Source of the DNA: Paenibacillus endophyticus
GTDB lineage: Bacteria; Bacillota; Bacilli; Paenibacillales; Paenibacillaceae
Assembly (NCBI RefSeq): GCF_014192395.1
Contig: NZ_JACHXW010000015.1
Location: 62,001-126,000 of the forward strand
Reading direction: 5' to 3'
Length of the DNA stretch: 64,000 nt
Below, piece by piece: positions 44,630-52,849 of this stretch (its first letter is position 1; each line of letters starts with the position of its first letter). Position numbers and translations under genes: made by a program. The notes beneath the pieces are model-generated. The model was not told the origin of the DNA. It saw only the letters and a program-made list of their open reading frames with translations, and made no database searches.

Positions 44630-45208
44630 TTATTGATCCGGAAAGATGTCGTTCTTAGCAAAAAGCTTCCACAGCTGCTCGGCCATATAGGATGTCGCAT
44701 GCGGCATTTGATGCTGAATCCACCATTCCACAATACCGACGAAAGCCGATGCCATAAACTGTGCTTTCAGCTCATTGTCGATATCGGATTGCGGCTCTTG
44801 CTTGCGGAGCTTCTCTTTCACGTTCGCTGATATGAACGCAAGCAGCCGCGCTCGGAATACGGTTGTTCTCTGATTGGAAAGCATGGCGGAGAAGAACATG
44901 TAATGATTCTCGAAATAAACGAATACGGGCAGCAGATCACTGATCAGCGTTCCATCCCCCGCTTTTGTCTCATTGGCACTGCAAAAAGTAATTAATTTGT
45001 TTAAGTGCTCCTCAATGCTTTTATCAAGCAAATCGTATTTGTCGCTATAGTGCAGATAAACGGTTCCTCTATTTACATTCGCCCGTTCCGAAATATCATT
45101 GATCGTAATTTGCTCCAGCTCTTTTTCCGAAAAAAGCTCCAAAAACGCCTTGTTTATAGCCTCCTTCGTTTTTACAACCCGCCTGTCCAACTTAGGTGCG
45201 ATTACCAT
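44630..45208 (-). CDS. TetR family transcriptional regulator, 192 aa
   Basis: The N-terminal helix-turn-helix TINDISERANVNRGTVYLHY (about 35-54) is typical, followed by a helical ligand domain. GGGAGG precedes the ATG. It is divergent from the SDR gene at 45388, and two palindromes over the promoter of that gene are its likely operators. The inducer is unknown. Confidence 0.92.
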   Translation of the reverse strand: MVIAPKLDRRVVKTKEAINKAFLELFSEKELEQITINDISERANVNRGTVYLHYSDKYDLLDKSIEEHLNKLITFCSANETKAGDGTLISDLLPVFVYFENHYMFFSAMLSNQRTTVFRARLLAFISANVKEKLRKQEPQSDIDNELKAQFMASAFVGIVEWWIQHQMPHATSYMAEQLWKLFAKNDIFPDQ

Positions 45209-45284
45209 GGATACTGACCTCCCGTTTTAATAAACACTTTCATTCCTTATGTTGATTATGAAACAAAAGCGATCACAATAGCGA

Positions 45285-45349
45285 TTGAACTCTCCTTGTA
45301 TCTCTTTATAATAATAATCAACGAGCGTCAATTAATCAACGTTCGTTGA
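45285..45349 (+). promoter_or_regulatory. SDR promoter with two TetR-type operators
   Basis: TTGAAC (45285-45290) and TATAAT (45307-45312) with 16-base spacing form the promoter. TCAACGTTCGTTGA (45336-45349) is a perfect palindrome and TCAACGAGCGTCAA (45318-45331) a near copy 18 bases earlier. Both lie where a bound repressor would block initiation. Confidence 0.75.
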
Positions 45350-45387
45350 AAAAGATATCTACAACATCTATTTAAGGAGAGATAAGA

Positions 45388-46128
45388 ATGGAACATGTAC
45401 AGCCTAAGGTCGTTATCATTACAGGTGCATCCAGCGGGATAGGGGAAGCAACAGCCAAGCTATTAGCCCAACAAGGAGCAAAGGTGGTATTGGCCGCAAG
45501 AAGAGAGGAACGTCTGAAAACGATTGTGAACGAAATTAAACAAGACGGCGGTGAGGCCGTTTGTATACAAGCAGACGTTGTTTCCTCCGAGGATATGCAG
45601 AAGCTGGCACAATTCGCATTGGATCAGTACGGACGTATCGACGTGCTCGTAAATAATGCCGGAGTTATGCCTGTTTCACGGCTCAATGAGCTAAGAGTAG
45701 TGGAATGGACCCAGATGATCGATGTGAACATTAAAGGCGTGCTGCATGGCATTGCGGCGGTTCTGCCGACGATGCGCGAACAGCAATCAGGCCACATTAT
45801 TAACGTCTCATCCGTTGCGGGCCATGAGGTTCATCCAACCTCTGCCGTATACAGCGCGACCAAATTTGCGGTTAGAGCGATTTCGGAAGGGCTGCGCGTT
45901 GAAGAATCGCCTTCCTCCCGTATTCGTTCGACCATCATCTCGCCAGGCATAACGGAATCAGAACTGCTTCAAACCATAAAAAGCCCTGAGGTACAAGCTA
46001 TGGCGAGCCATTTCACCGCACTCAGCATTTCTCCCTATCGTATCGCTGGTGCCATCGCCTATGCCATCAATGAGCCCGAAGATACCGGAATCAATGAAAT
46101 TATCATAAGGCCGACTTTGCAGCCTTAA
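45388..46128 (+). CDS. Short-chain dehydrogenase/reductase, 246 aa
   Basis: Classical [11 protein letters not shown] at 12-19, NNAGVMP near 92, Ser in NVSSVAGH near 142 and [12 protein letters not shown] near 155. AAGGAGAG precedes the ATG. Divergent from the TetR gene with operator sites over its promoter, so it is likely induced by the TetR ligand, perhaps a toxic carbonyl compound. Followed by a terminator at 46266-46304. Confidence 0.92.
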   Translation: MEHVQPKVVIITGASSGIGEATAKLLAQQGAKVVLAARREERLKTIVNEIKQDGGEAVCIQADVVSSEDMQKLAQFALDQYGRIDVLVNNAGVMPVSRLNELRVVEWTQMIDVNIKGVLHGIAAVLPTMREQQSGHIINVSSVAGHEVHPTSAVYSATKFAVRAISEGLRVEESPSSRIRSTIISPGITESELLQTIKSPEVQAMASHFTALSISPYRIAGAIAYAINEPEDTGINEIIIRPTLQP

Positions 46129-46220
46129 TCCAGAACGTATGATCGAGAGCATATGATTCAGGTCTCAACCATCGCAGATAACCAGACATATGAAGATGAT
46201 ACAGCTCGGCATGCCATCCT

Positions 46221-46418
46221 TTAGACTGAACTGTTGCAAGACTCAAGCGGGCTGCTGTGAATACTGAAGGCTGTCGATTGCCGACAGCCTTCATTTTTTT
46301 TCATAACACTGAGCAAACGAGAAACGGCTTGATCTGAATTCACTTTTCCTATGTAAGAGCCATACAGATCTTTAATATCCAAAGTAAAATCGTCTTTGAA
46401 AATTCCGTAACCACGTGT
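46221..46418 (-). pseudogene. Remnant of an unknown gene
   Basis: A minus frame of 66 codons is open, and 46308-46418 reads like protein: GYGIFKDDFTLDIKDLYGS then IGKVNSDQAVSRLLSVM. An in-frame TGA at 46419-46421 precedes it and no start with a site is seen, so it appears truncated at the N-terminus. The C-terminal part runs through the SDR terminator. Family not recognised. The rest of 46129-46476 holds no other feature. Confidence 0.4.
46266..46304 (+). terminator. Rho-independent terminator after the SDR gene
   Basis: GAAGGCTGTCG (46266-46276) pairs with CGACAGCCTTC, followed by T8. Confidence 0.92.
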
Positions 46419-46476
46419 TCATGCCACCTTAATATTAATTAGATTCATAACCGTTATACGTCTCTGCGATTCTGCG

Positions 46477-47169
46477 TTATTCTTTTGGCTTGGCGAGGCT
46501 TGCTCTTGCCGCATGCCTTATTTGTTTTGCATTTTTTATATTCGCTGCACCTAATAAAATGTGCAATATAGCTTCCGGTGTATTCTCGTTTTGGGATAAT
46601 GAAAGCCATACTTTCGGCTCATTCGTCTCCAAAAGAAAATAAAATTGTTCGTTCGTCAAATCAGCACGGCTAGCTAGTTTAGCATGATCCAGAACGATCA
46701 TAAGCCGTTGCAATTCAACGGAATGGCTATTTTGTTGGATCGCTGATTCCAGCAATGATCTTTTCTCCAGCGATGAAGGATTTTTATAAATCAGGGTTTC
46801 CAGCATCCACCTGTTACCGCAAAACTTATTTAGCAGTGAAGCCATTGGATCTATTCCAAAACATTCTATCGTGTACATATCAATCGCTAACGTCAGCAAA
46901 GCTTCATCTACCAGCTCTGCCAATCTCCACATCACTTGATGCTCTTGTCTGGTGTGGCCTAATGCCATGATGGCTATCTTCCGATCAATAAGGTCCATGA
47001 CAATAGGTTTGGGAAGTGACCCGCCATAGCTTAAAGACAGTTTACTCCAAATCTCATCCTCGACATCCGTATGCTTAACTGCGTTGTAAACCTCGAACAG
47101 CCTATTTTCTGTTAATTCCGATGCAACGTACTCATCCTTTAAAATATGATCGATAAAAGAATCCATCAT
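46477..47169 (-). CDS. Uncharacterised helical protein, 230 aa
   Basis: No family recognised. The protein is almost all helical with repeated Leu-rich segments of 30-40 residues (for example SLLESAIQQNSHSVELQRL and EAILHILLGAANI), as in HEAT-like or leucine-rich-variant repeats. ATG 47169 is favoured by GAGGTGA just upstream; an earlier ATG at 47217 would add 16 residues. No signal peptide or membrane segment. Divergent from the lipoprotein gene at 47332. Confidence 0.7.
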   Translation of the reverse strand: MMDSFIDHILKDEYVASELTENRLFEVYNAVKHTDVEDEIWSKLSLSYGGSLPKPIVMDLIDRKIAIMALGHTRQEHQVMWRLAELVDEALLTLAIDMYTIECFGIDPMASLLNKFCGNRWMLETLIYKNPSSLEKRSLLESAIQQNSHSVELQRLMIVLDHAKLASRADLTNEQFYFLLETNEPKVWLSLSQNENTPEAILHILLGAANIKNAKQIRHAARASLAKPKE

Positions 47170-47331
47170 TGTTCTTTTCACCTCAACCATCGAGCCGCTT
47201 GCTCGTGTGATGTTCAATCATGCTCTTCCAAATCAATATAACACGCCTTCACTCCTCTGTAACTTTTTGGATAAAAACTCGTCTTATAAAGTAATGACAA
47301 TTCAATTTTTTGTTAGGAGGTGCTGCTGAAT

Positions 47332-47724
47332 ATGAAGCTTTGGCAATCCATTCTGCTGCTTGGGATGCTTACGGCGTGTTCTGGCAGATCTGATCCTTTT
47401 TATGATGAGAATGCAGGATATAAACCATCCACTGTAAACAATGATTTTATTGTCCCCTTGCAAGCTGAGTCTGAGGAAACAAAGTTCAGTAACCCCAACA
47501 TTCTAAAGGGATTGAAATATAATCTCAAAGACGTTGGAGGATTGCAGGGGTTATATCCGCCGATGCACTATTTCGAGGAGCTAGAGAGGCTCGGTTGGAT
47601 GGAGCAGAAGGAAGAACGGATGGGGCATGCCCATTTCTTTAAGAAGGAAACAACTGTAATGTCTGTCATCGTCAAAGAAGATTTCTTTCACGTTTATGAA
47701 ATGAAGAAAACGAAGCAAAAGTAA
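47332..47724 (+). CDS. Putative lipoprotein, 130 aa
   Basis: ATG 47332 follows AGGAGGTG with 9-base spacing. The signal ends in lipobox LTAC with Cys16. The mature part is polar and has GLQGLYPPMHYFEELERLGW; the end is Lys-rich. Family unknown. Exported and membrane-anchored. No partner gene on its strand. Confidence 0.75.
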   Translation: MKLWQSILLLGMLTACSGRSDPFYDENAGYKPSTVNNDFIVPLQAESEETKFSNPNILKGLKYNLKDVGGLQGLYPPMHYFEELERLGWMEQKEERMGHAHFFKKETTVMSVIVKEDFFHVYEMKKTKQK

Positions 47725-47737
47725 CATCCTGCTAATA

Positions 47738-47778
47738 GAAAAAGAGCTGCATGCAGGCAATGACCGCAGGCAGCTCTC
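47738..47778 (-). terminator. Rho-independent terminator after the oxidoreductase pair
   Basis: On the minus strand AGAGCTGC pairs with GCAGCTCT around a 19-base loop, followed by T5, about 20 bases after the stop at 47800. Confidence 0.75.
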
Positions 47779-47799
47779 TATATTCAAATGGACAGCTCC

Positions 47800-48873
47800 T
47801 TATTCTACTCGTACCGCATTCTTCTGCGCCAGCAGCGAAAGCTCCGCCGCTTTAAACGTATGCTCCTGAGTCATCGCATTTTCCGTGCCGTTCAAGCAAT
47901 CCAGAATGAGCTGGCCAAAATAGGGAAAGCCGACCTTGCCGCCTAGCTTCATATGCTGCTCGCCGTCTCCATTCACCAAATACAGCTGGTCACCCTCCGC
48001 TTCCCGTGCGATATCGATATACTTGCGCATCTCAATATAACCTTCGGTTCCGAGGATAAGCGTACGCCCGTCTCCCCAAGTGCCAAGCCCGTTCGGCGTG
48101 AGCCAATCGACGCGGAAGTATCCGGTTGCCCCGTTATCTCCAACTACGTTCATGTCTCCGAAATCCTCGAGCTCCGGATATTCCTTGTTGGCATAATTGG
48201 CAACCTTGCTGTTCACGACCGAAGCATTCTGGTTGCCCGTGTAATACAAGAACTGCTCGATTTGATGAGAGCCGATATCGCAAATAATGCCGCCATACTT
48301 TTCCTTCTCGAAAAACCAAGCCGGACGGGCTCCCGCATTCAAGCGATGCGGCCCAAGCCCAAGCACTTGAACAACACGCCCGATCGCTCCCTGCTCAATT
48401 AGTTGGCCAGCAAATACAGCGCTCTCCACATGCAGCCTTTCACTGTAGTAGACGGCATATTTCTTGCCTGTCTCTGAATAAGCTGTACGCGCATCCCCCA
48501 GCTGCTCAAGTGTCGTAAACGGTGCTTTATCCGTGAAATAATGTTTCCCGCTGCGCATTACGCGTATGCCAAGCGGCCCGCGTTCCGAAGTGATAGCGGC
48601 TGCAGCCACCAATTGCACCTCCGGATCGGAGAGGACCTGCTCCTCCGATGCCGCAGCTCTCGCTTGAGGGTATTGACGGATAAATGCCTCCACTCTTGCA
48701 GGATCGGGATCGTACACCCATTTCAATGCTGCACCTGCTTCGATAAGTCCATTGCACATGCCATAAATATGCCCGTGATCAAGACTCACCGCAGAAATAA
48801 TGAATTGTCCATTCTCCACTACTTTGTTCGGTTTTCCTTTAGGCGCATATTTCATGCCGTCTGCTTTGCTCAT
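47800..48873 (-). CDS. Gfo/Idh/MocA family oxidoreductase, 357 aa
   Basis: The usual glycine-rich loop is replaced by SAVSLDHGHIYGMC (27-40), and the EKP motif by DKAP in YFTDKAPFTTL. ICDIGSHQIEQFLYY near 195 keeps the active-site His. These changes match a subgroup with a His-rich start instead of GxGxxG, so a non-redox or altered-cofactor role is possible. Its ATG overlaps the stop of the upstream oxidoreductase (ATGA) with AAGGAGG, showing coupling. Confidence 0.88.
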   Translation of the reverse strand: MSKADGMKYAPKGKPNKVVENGQFIISAVSLDHGHIYGMCNGLIEAGAALKWVYDPDPARVEAFIRQYPQARAAASEEQVLSDPEVQLVAAAAITSERGPLGIRVMRSGKHYFTDKAPFTTLEQLGDARTAYSETGKKYAVYYSERLHVESAVFAGQLIEQGAIGRVVQVLGLGPHRLNAGARPAWFFEKEKYGGIICDIGSHQIEQFLYYTGNQNASVVNSKVANYANKEYPELEDFGDMNVVGDNGATGYFRVDWLTPNGLGTWGDGRTLILGTEGYIEMRKYIDIAREAEGDQLYLVNGDGEQHMKLGGKVGFPYFGQLILDCLNGTENAMTQEHTFKAAELSLLAQKNAVRVE

Positions 48874-50006
48874 TTGCTTACTGCCTCCTTCTGAAAGGAA
48901 GAATTCGCGATTCGATCCTGCAGATGCTGATAGAACAGCTCCTCGTCAATCGGCAGGTCGACCCAGTTATCCGTCCACGTGGAGAGAAGCATCGCATTAG
49001 AGAGCATAAGTCCTTTGATGCCCTCTTCGCCAGGCGCGATCAGCGGCTCATCGAACAGAATCGCATTCACGAAGTTTTGCGTAATGCCTTTATGATCCGG
49101 GTAGCTGCCTTGCACCGGAATTTCGCATTTCCAGCATTCCGGCTGTCCGAAGCCACCTTTATACTCTTTATTGAATTCCGGCTCCGGCACGCGAAGACGC
49201 CAGAACGTTAATTCGTTGTTTTCAATGACGACCTTGCCGCGGTCACCGCTGATTTCAAGCCGGTTCGTACCTGGAGCTTCGCCCGTCGTTGTTACGAACA
49301 CGCCGGTAGCACCATTCTCATATTCGACGAAAGCCGTCACATCATCCTCAACCTCGATATTGCGATGCTTACCGAAATAACAAAAGGCACGAACGCGCTT
49401 CGGCATCATGCTAATCGTCCATTGCCACAAGTCAAGCTGATGCGGATCTTGGTTAAGCAGTACGCCTCCGCCTTCACCGGCCCAGGTAGCCCGCCAAGTC
49501 CCTGAGTCATAGTAGCTTTGAGAGCGATACCAATTCGTAATAATCCAATTCGTTCTTCTAATTTCCCCTAACTCGCCTGCATCAATCATATCTTTGAGTT
49601 TCACATATAGCGGATTCGTCCGTTGATTATACATCATGCTGAACTTCACGTTCGCTTTACTGCCCGCCTCATTCATTTCGCGAACCTGCTTCGTGTATAC
49701 GCCAGCCGGCTTCTCGCAAAGGACATGAAGCCCGCGCTCGAAGCAGGCGATTGCAAGCTCTGGATGCGAGAAATGCGGAGTAGCGATGAGAACGCCGTCC
49801 ACCAGGCCAGAATCCATCATTTTGAGAGGATCTAGATACAAACCAACTTGATCGCCAAGCTTTTCTTTGGCCCACGCAAGATTTGCTTCGATCGCGTCAC
49901 TGACAGCCGTTACTTCTACGCCGCTCACTTCACCATTGACTAAATAATGGATATGCCCTTTCCCCATATTGCCAAGCCCAATAATTCCCAAACGAACGAT
50001 CTGCAT
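48870..50006 (-). CDS. Gfo/Idh/MocA family oxidoreductase, 378 aa
   Basis: Canonical: LGIIGLGNMGKGH at 6-18 binds NAD(P), CEKPAGVYT near 96 is the EKP motif, and LLNQDPHQLDLWQW near 182 carries the active-site His. The two-gene set with the atypical partner at 47800 suggests a two-step oxidation or epimerisation of a sugar. Divergent from the AraC gene at 50178, its likely regulator. Confidence 0.93.
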   Translation of the reverse strand: MQIVRLGIIGLGNMGKGHIHYLVNGEVSGVEVTAVSDAIEANLAWAKEKLGDQVGLYLDPLKMMDSGLVDGVLIATPHFSHPELAIACFERGLHVLCEKPAGVYTKQVREMNEAGSKANVKFSMMYNQRTNPLYVKLKDMIDAGELGEIRRTNWIITNWYRSQSYYDSGTWRATWAGEGGGVLLNQDPHQLDLWQWTISMMPKRVRAFCYFGKHRNIEVEDDVTAFVEYENGATGVFVTTTGEAPGTNRLEISGDRGKVVIENNELTFWRLRVPEPEFNKEYKGGFGQPECWKCEIPVQGSYPDHKGITQNFVNAILFDEPLIAPGEEGIKGLMLSNAMLLSTWTDNWVDLPIDEELFYQHLQDRIANSSFQKEAVSK

Positions 50007-50177
50007 CCGGATGCCGCCCCTTTATTATAAAATGAATGGTTGCGCTTACTGCTTACTGTTACTTGCCTTTATAGTATCACTTTGCGATCCGCTCGACTTC
50101 ATTCGCATTATCCTGTTTGTTATTTTATTTGACTGTGGTTGGTGTATAATGATGTTATTTACGAGGGGAGTGACAGG

Positions 50178-51035
50178 ATGAGCATCCAGCACCAGATTAG
50201 CGTACCGTTCACGATGGGCACCAGCTCGGATTATAATGCCCATGTTGCGTATCACACCCATTTTCATTATGAAGTCTATTATTTCCATAGCGGAAAAGTG
50301 AACTATCTTATAAATGACCGTATCTATGTGCTTGAGCCTGGTGACCTGCTGCTTATGCACGGCATGACGCTTCATCGTGCCCATGTTGACCCCGAGGTGA
50401 AGTACCATCGCTCCACGCTGCACTTTGATCCTTTTTATTTCAAACAATTCATTCAGCCGCCCTTTGCTGCCGATCTGCTCGAGCCGTTCCGCAAGCTGCA
50501 AAATGTTAGGCTTCAGCTGCGCGGGTCAGAGAAAACGGAGGTCGAAGCGGTTATGAATCGGTTAGAGCTGCATTATGCGCGGAAGGATTCCTTCTCAACC
50601 CAACGCTTTCAAGCGCAGCTGCTCGATTTCATGATTCTAATCAATCAGCTGTGTCAGAAGCCGATGAAGGAAAAGTCTACTTTCCCGTCATCCAAGCAGC
50701 TGCATGTCCAAACGATTATATCTTATCTAGACAGCCATTATCAGGAAGAAATTACGCTGGAGAGCATTCAAACGGAGCTTCATCTCAGCAAGTTTTATTT
50801 GGCAAAAACATTCAAAGAGGTTACAGGCAGTACGATCTTTCAATTTCTGATGCAGCGAAGAATCTATCAAGCCAAAATCGAGCTGATTGACGGCGACCAG
50901 TCCATTACCGATGTCGGTTACGAGGTCGGCTTTAAGCATCCTTCGCATTTCAGCCGCGCTTTCAAGCTTCATACCGACCTCACGCCTGAGCAGTATCGCA
51001 AGCAGAATCAACTCCATACTGTGCCTGCCGATTAA
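50178..51035 (+). CDS. AraC family transcriptional regulator, 285 aa
   Basis: ATG 50178 has GAGGGGAGTG upstream. The cupin half has YHTHFHYEVYYFHSGKVNY (about 19-37) and a C-terminal AraC domain (about 180-280) ending LTPEQYRKQNQ. Divergent from the oxidoreductase pair. This repeats the arrangement at 34538-36809. Confidence 0.92.
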   Translation: MSIQHQISVPFTMGTSSDYNAHVAYHTHFHYEVYYFHSGKVNYLINDRIYVLEPGDLLLMHGMTLHRAHVDPEVKYHRSTLHFDPFYFKQFIQPPFAADLLEPFRKLQNVRLQLRGSEKTEVEAVMNRLELHYARKDSFSTQRFQAQLLDFMILINQLCQKPMKEKSTFPSSKQLHVQTIISYLDSHYQEEITLESIQTELHLSKFYLAKTFKEVTGSTIFQFLMQRRIYQAKIELIDGDQSITDVGYEVGFKHPSHFSRAFKLHTDLTPEQYRKQNQLHTVPAD

Positions 51036-51065
51036 GCGTTAATTCGAAACCGAGGATTAGCGCTA

Positions 51066-51108
51066 TTGACCCATTTAGTTGATAAGCGTATTATTGATAT
51101 ATCAACTA
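51066..51108 (+). promoter_or_regulatory. marR-MFS promoter with overlapping operator
   Basis: TTGACC (51066-51071), a 17-base spacer and TATTAT (51089-51094) form the promoter. TTGATATATCAA (51094-51105) is a perfect palindrome touching the -10 and is flanked by wider arms TAGTTGAT and ATCAACTA. This is a likely autoregulatory MarR site. Confidence 0.75.
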
Positions 51109-51131
51109 TATAAATAGAGCAGGTGAAGACA

Positions 51132-51557
51132 TTGGAATTAAAACAATCCGTAGGTTACGTAATCAGCAATACAGGACGCCGGCTGAATCAACGGCTGCAG
51201 CAGCTTTTTCAACATCACGACGTAACGCCCGAGCAATTTACACTCTTAATGTGTCTGAGTGAGCATGATGGAATTTCCCACAAGGATTTGGCTCAGCGTA
51301 CCGATAAGGACCCTGCTAACATCACCCGCTTGGTTGATCAGCTTGAGCGCAAAGCTCTCGTTAAGCGAATAGCAAATCCGAACGACCGCCGCTCGCAGCT
51401 GATCTATATTACTGACAGCGGTACAAGCTGCGCAATAGAGCTTGCGCCTATAGAAAGAGAGTACGTTCAACAAATGTTAACTGGCATCACTCCGGATGAA
51501 ATTAAGGCCTTTATGCGCTTTATGGACAAAATCAATCATAATTCTGGCATACAATAA
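51132..51557 (+). CDS. MarR family transcriptional regulator
   Basis: 141 aa winged-helix protein: a recognition segment SHKDLAQRTDKDPANITRLV near 50-69 and the wing KRIANPNDRRSQLIYIT near 78-94. TTG 51132 is preferred with AGGTGA 5 bases before; GTG 51123 overlaps the site. Located 52 bases before the MFS gene in the same direction, the classic repressor-exporter pair. Confidence 0.9.
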   Translation: MELKQSVGYVISNTGRRLNQRLQQLFQHHDVTPEQFTLLMCLSEHDGISHKDLAQRTDKDPANITRLVDQLERKALVKRIANPNDRRSQLIYITDSGTSCAIELAPIEREYVQQMLTGITPDEIKAFMRFMDKINHNSGIQ

Positions 51558-51609
51558 TACGCTCAATCTGTAAAACATGGTTGACCAACAGCTGAGAGGG
51601 GAACTCGCA

Positions 51610-52848
51610 TTGAATACGAATAAATTATGGAGCGCCGACTTCATCAAAATATGCTTAAGCAGCTTTTTCTTGTTTTTTTCATTCTATACGCTGGCGACGG
51701 CTCTTTCGGTTTACGTAACCGATGGACTTGGGGGAACAGGCACGCAGGCCGGCTTGTCGATGACCGTTTTTGTAATAGCTTCCGTGCTGCTTCGGCCATT
51801 CGCAGGGCAGTTGATGGCCAAATATGGCGAACGTAAAATCGTGATCTTGTCTTTATTGCTTTTTTTACTTTTCTCAGTCGCTTATTTAGGCGTTTTTGGC
51901 TATGCCATGCTGCTGCTCGTTCGTTTTTTTCACGGCGGCACGTTTGCTATCGCAACGACTTCTACAAATACGACGGCAATTGGCATTATTCCAGAGCATC
52001 GCAAAGGCGAGGGCATCAGCTATTTCAGCTTGTTCATGAGCCTCGCGATGGTCATTGGACCGTTTGCTGGGCTTACGATTACGACGCATGGCGGTTTTAC
52101 CGCGATGTTCATATTATGCGCATTATGCTCATTGATCGCCTTTGTGCTCGGAGCTTCAACGAAGCGGCAAAAGGAAGCCCTACACTCAGACTCCGCTAAA
52201 AACGATTCCACGGAGACAATCCCGAAAGCAAAGCTGCACTGGCGTGACCTTGTAGAACGGAAAGCTATCCCGATCGCACTTAGCGGCTTTGTCGTCGCCT
52301 TTGCGTATAGCGGGTTAGTGACGTTTATGTCCGTTTATACGCAAGAACAGGCACTTGATCAGTATGCGAGCTATTTTTTCGTCTGTTTTGGCATTATGAT
52401 TGTGCTTCCGCGTCCGATCATCGGGAAATTGCTCGATCGTGTAGGCGAGCATGTAATTGTGTATCCGAGCATTGTCATCTTTACGATTGGCATGCTGATG
52501 CTCAGCCAAGCCAGCTCTCCTGCATCGCTGCTCGTGTCTGGCGGCGTCATTGGCCTTGGCTACGGTGCACTGCTCCCCTGCTTTCAGACGATTGCCGTAC
52601 TTGCAGCACCTGTACACAGAAGAGGCCTCGCTACCGCGACCTTTTACTTACTGTTTGACCTAGGCTATGGAATTGGCTCCTATTCGCTTGGAGCACTCGC
52701 ATCCGACTACGGCTACCGTTCCATGTATATGCTGTGTGCTGTTATTATCGCCGCTTCTTCTGTTATTTATTTCATGCTTCACCATAAACGCAAACGGATG
52801 ACGACGAAGGCCGATGCCGAGCAAGCGCTGGGCACATCCGGCTACTGA
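51610..52848 (+). CDS. MFS transporter, probable drug exporter
   Basis: 412 aa with about 12 membrane helices. Between helices 2 and 3 the GQLMAKYGERKIVI segment resembles the MFS A-motif; a central polar loop falls at about 190-220. TTG 51610 has GAGGGG 8 bases before; ATG 51577 lacks a site. Under the MarR gene upstream, so efflux of a compound sensed by MarR is likely. Its stop is one base from the stop of the convergent sensor kinase, with no terminator between. Confidence 0.9.
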   Translation: MNTNKLWSADFIKICLSSFFLFFSFYTLATALSVYVTDGLGGTGTQAGLSMTVFVIASVLLRPFAGQLMAKYGERKIVILSLLLFLLFSVAYLGVFGYAMLLLVRFFHGGTFAIATTSTNTTAIGIIPEHRKGEGISYFSLFMSLAMVIGPFAGLTITTHGGFTAMFILCALCSLIAFVLGASTKRQKEALHSDSAKNDSTETIPKAKLHWRDLVERKAIPIALSGFVVAFAYSGLVTFMSVYTQEQALDQYASYFFVCFGIMIVLPRPIIGKLLDRVGEHVIVYPSIVIFTIGMLMLSQASSPASLLVSGGVIGLGYGALLPCFQTIAVLAAPVHRRGLATATFYLLFDLGYGIGSYSLGALASDYGYRSMYMLCAVIIAASSVIYFMLHHKRKRMTTKADAEQALGTSGY

Positions 52849-52849
52849 T

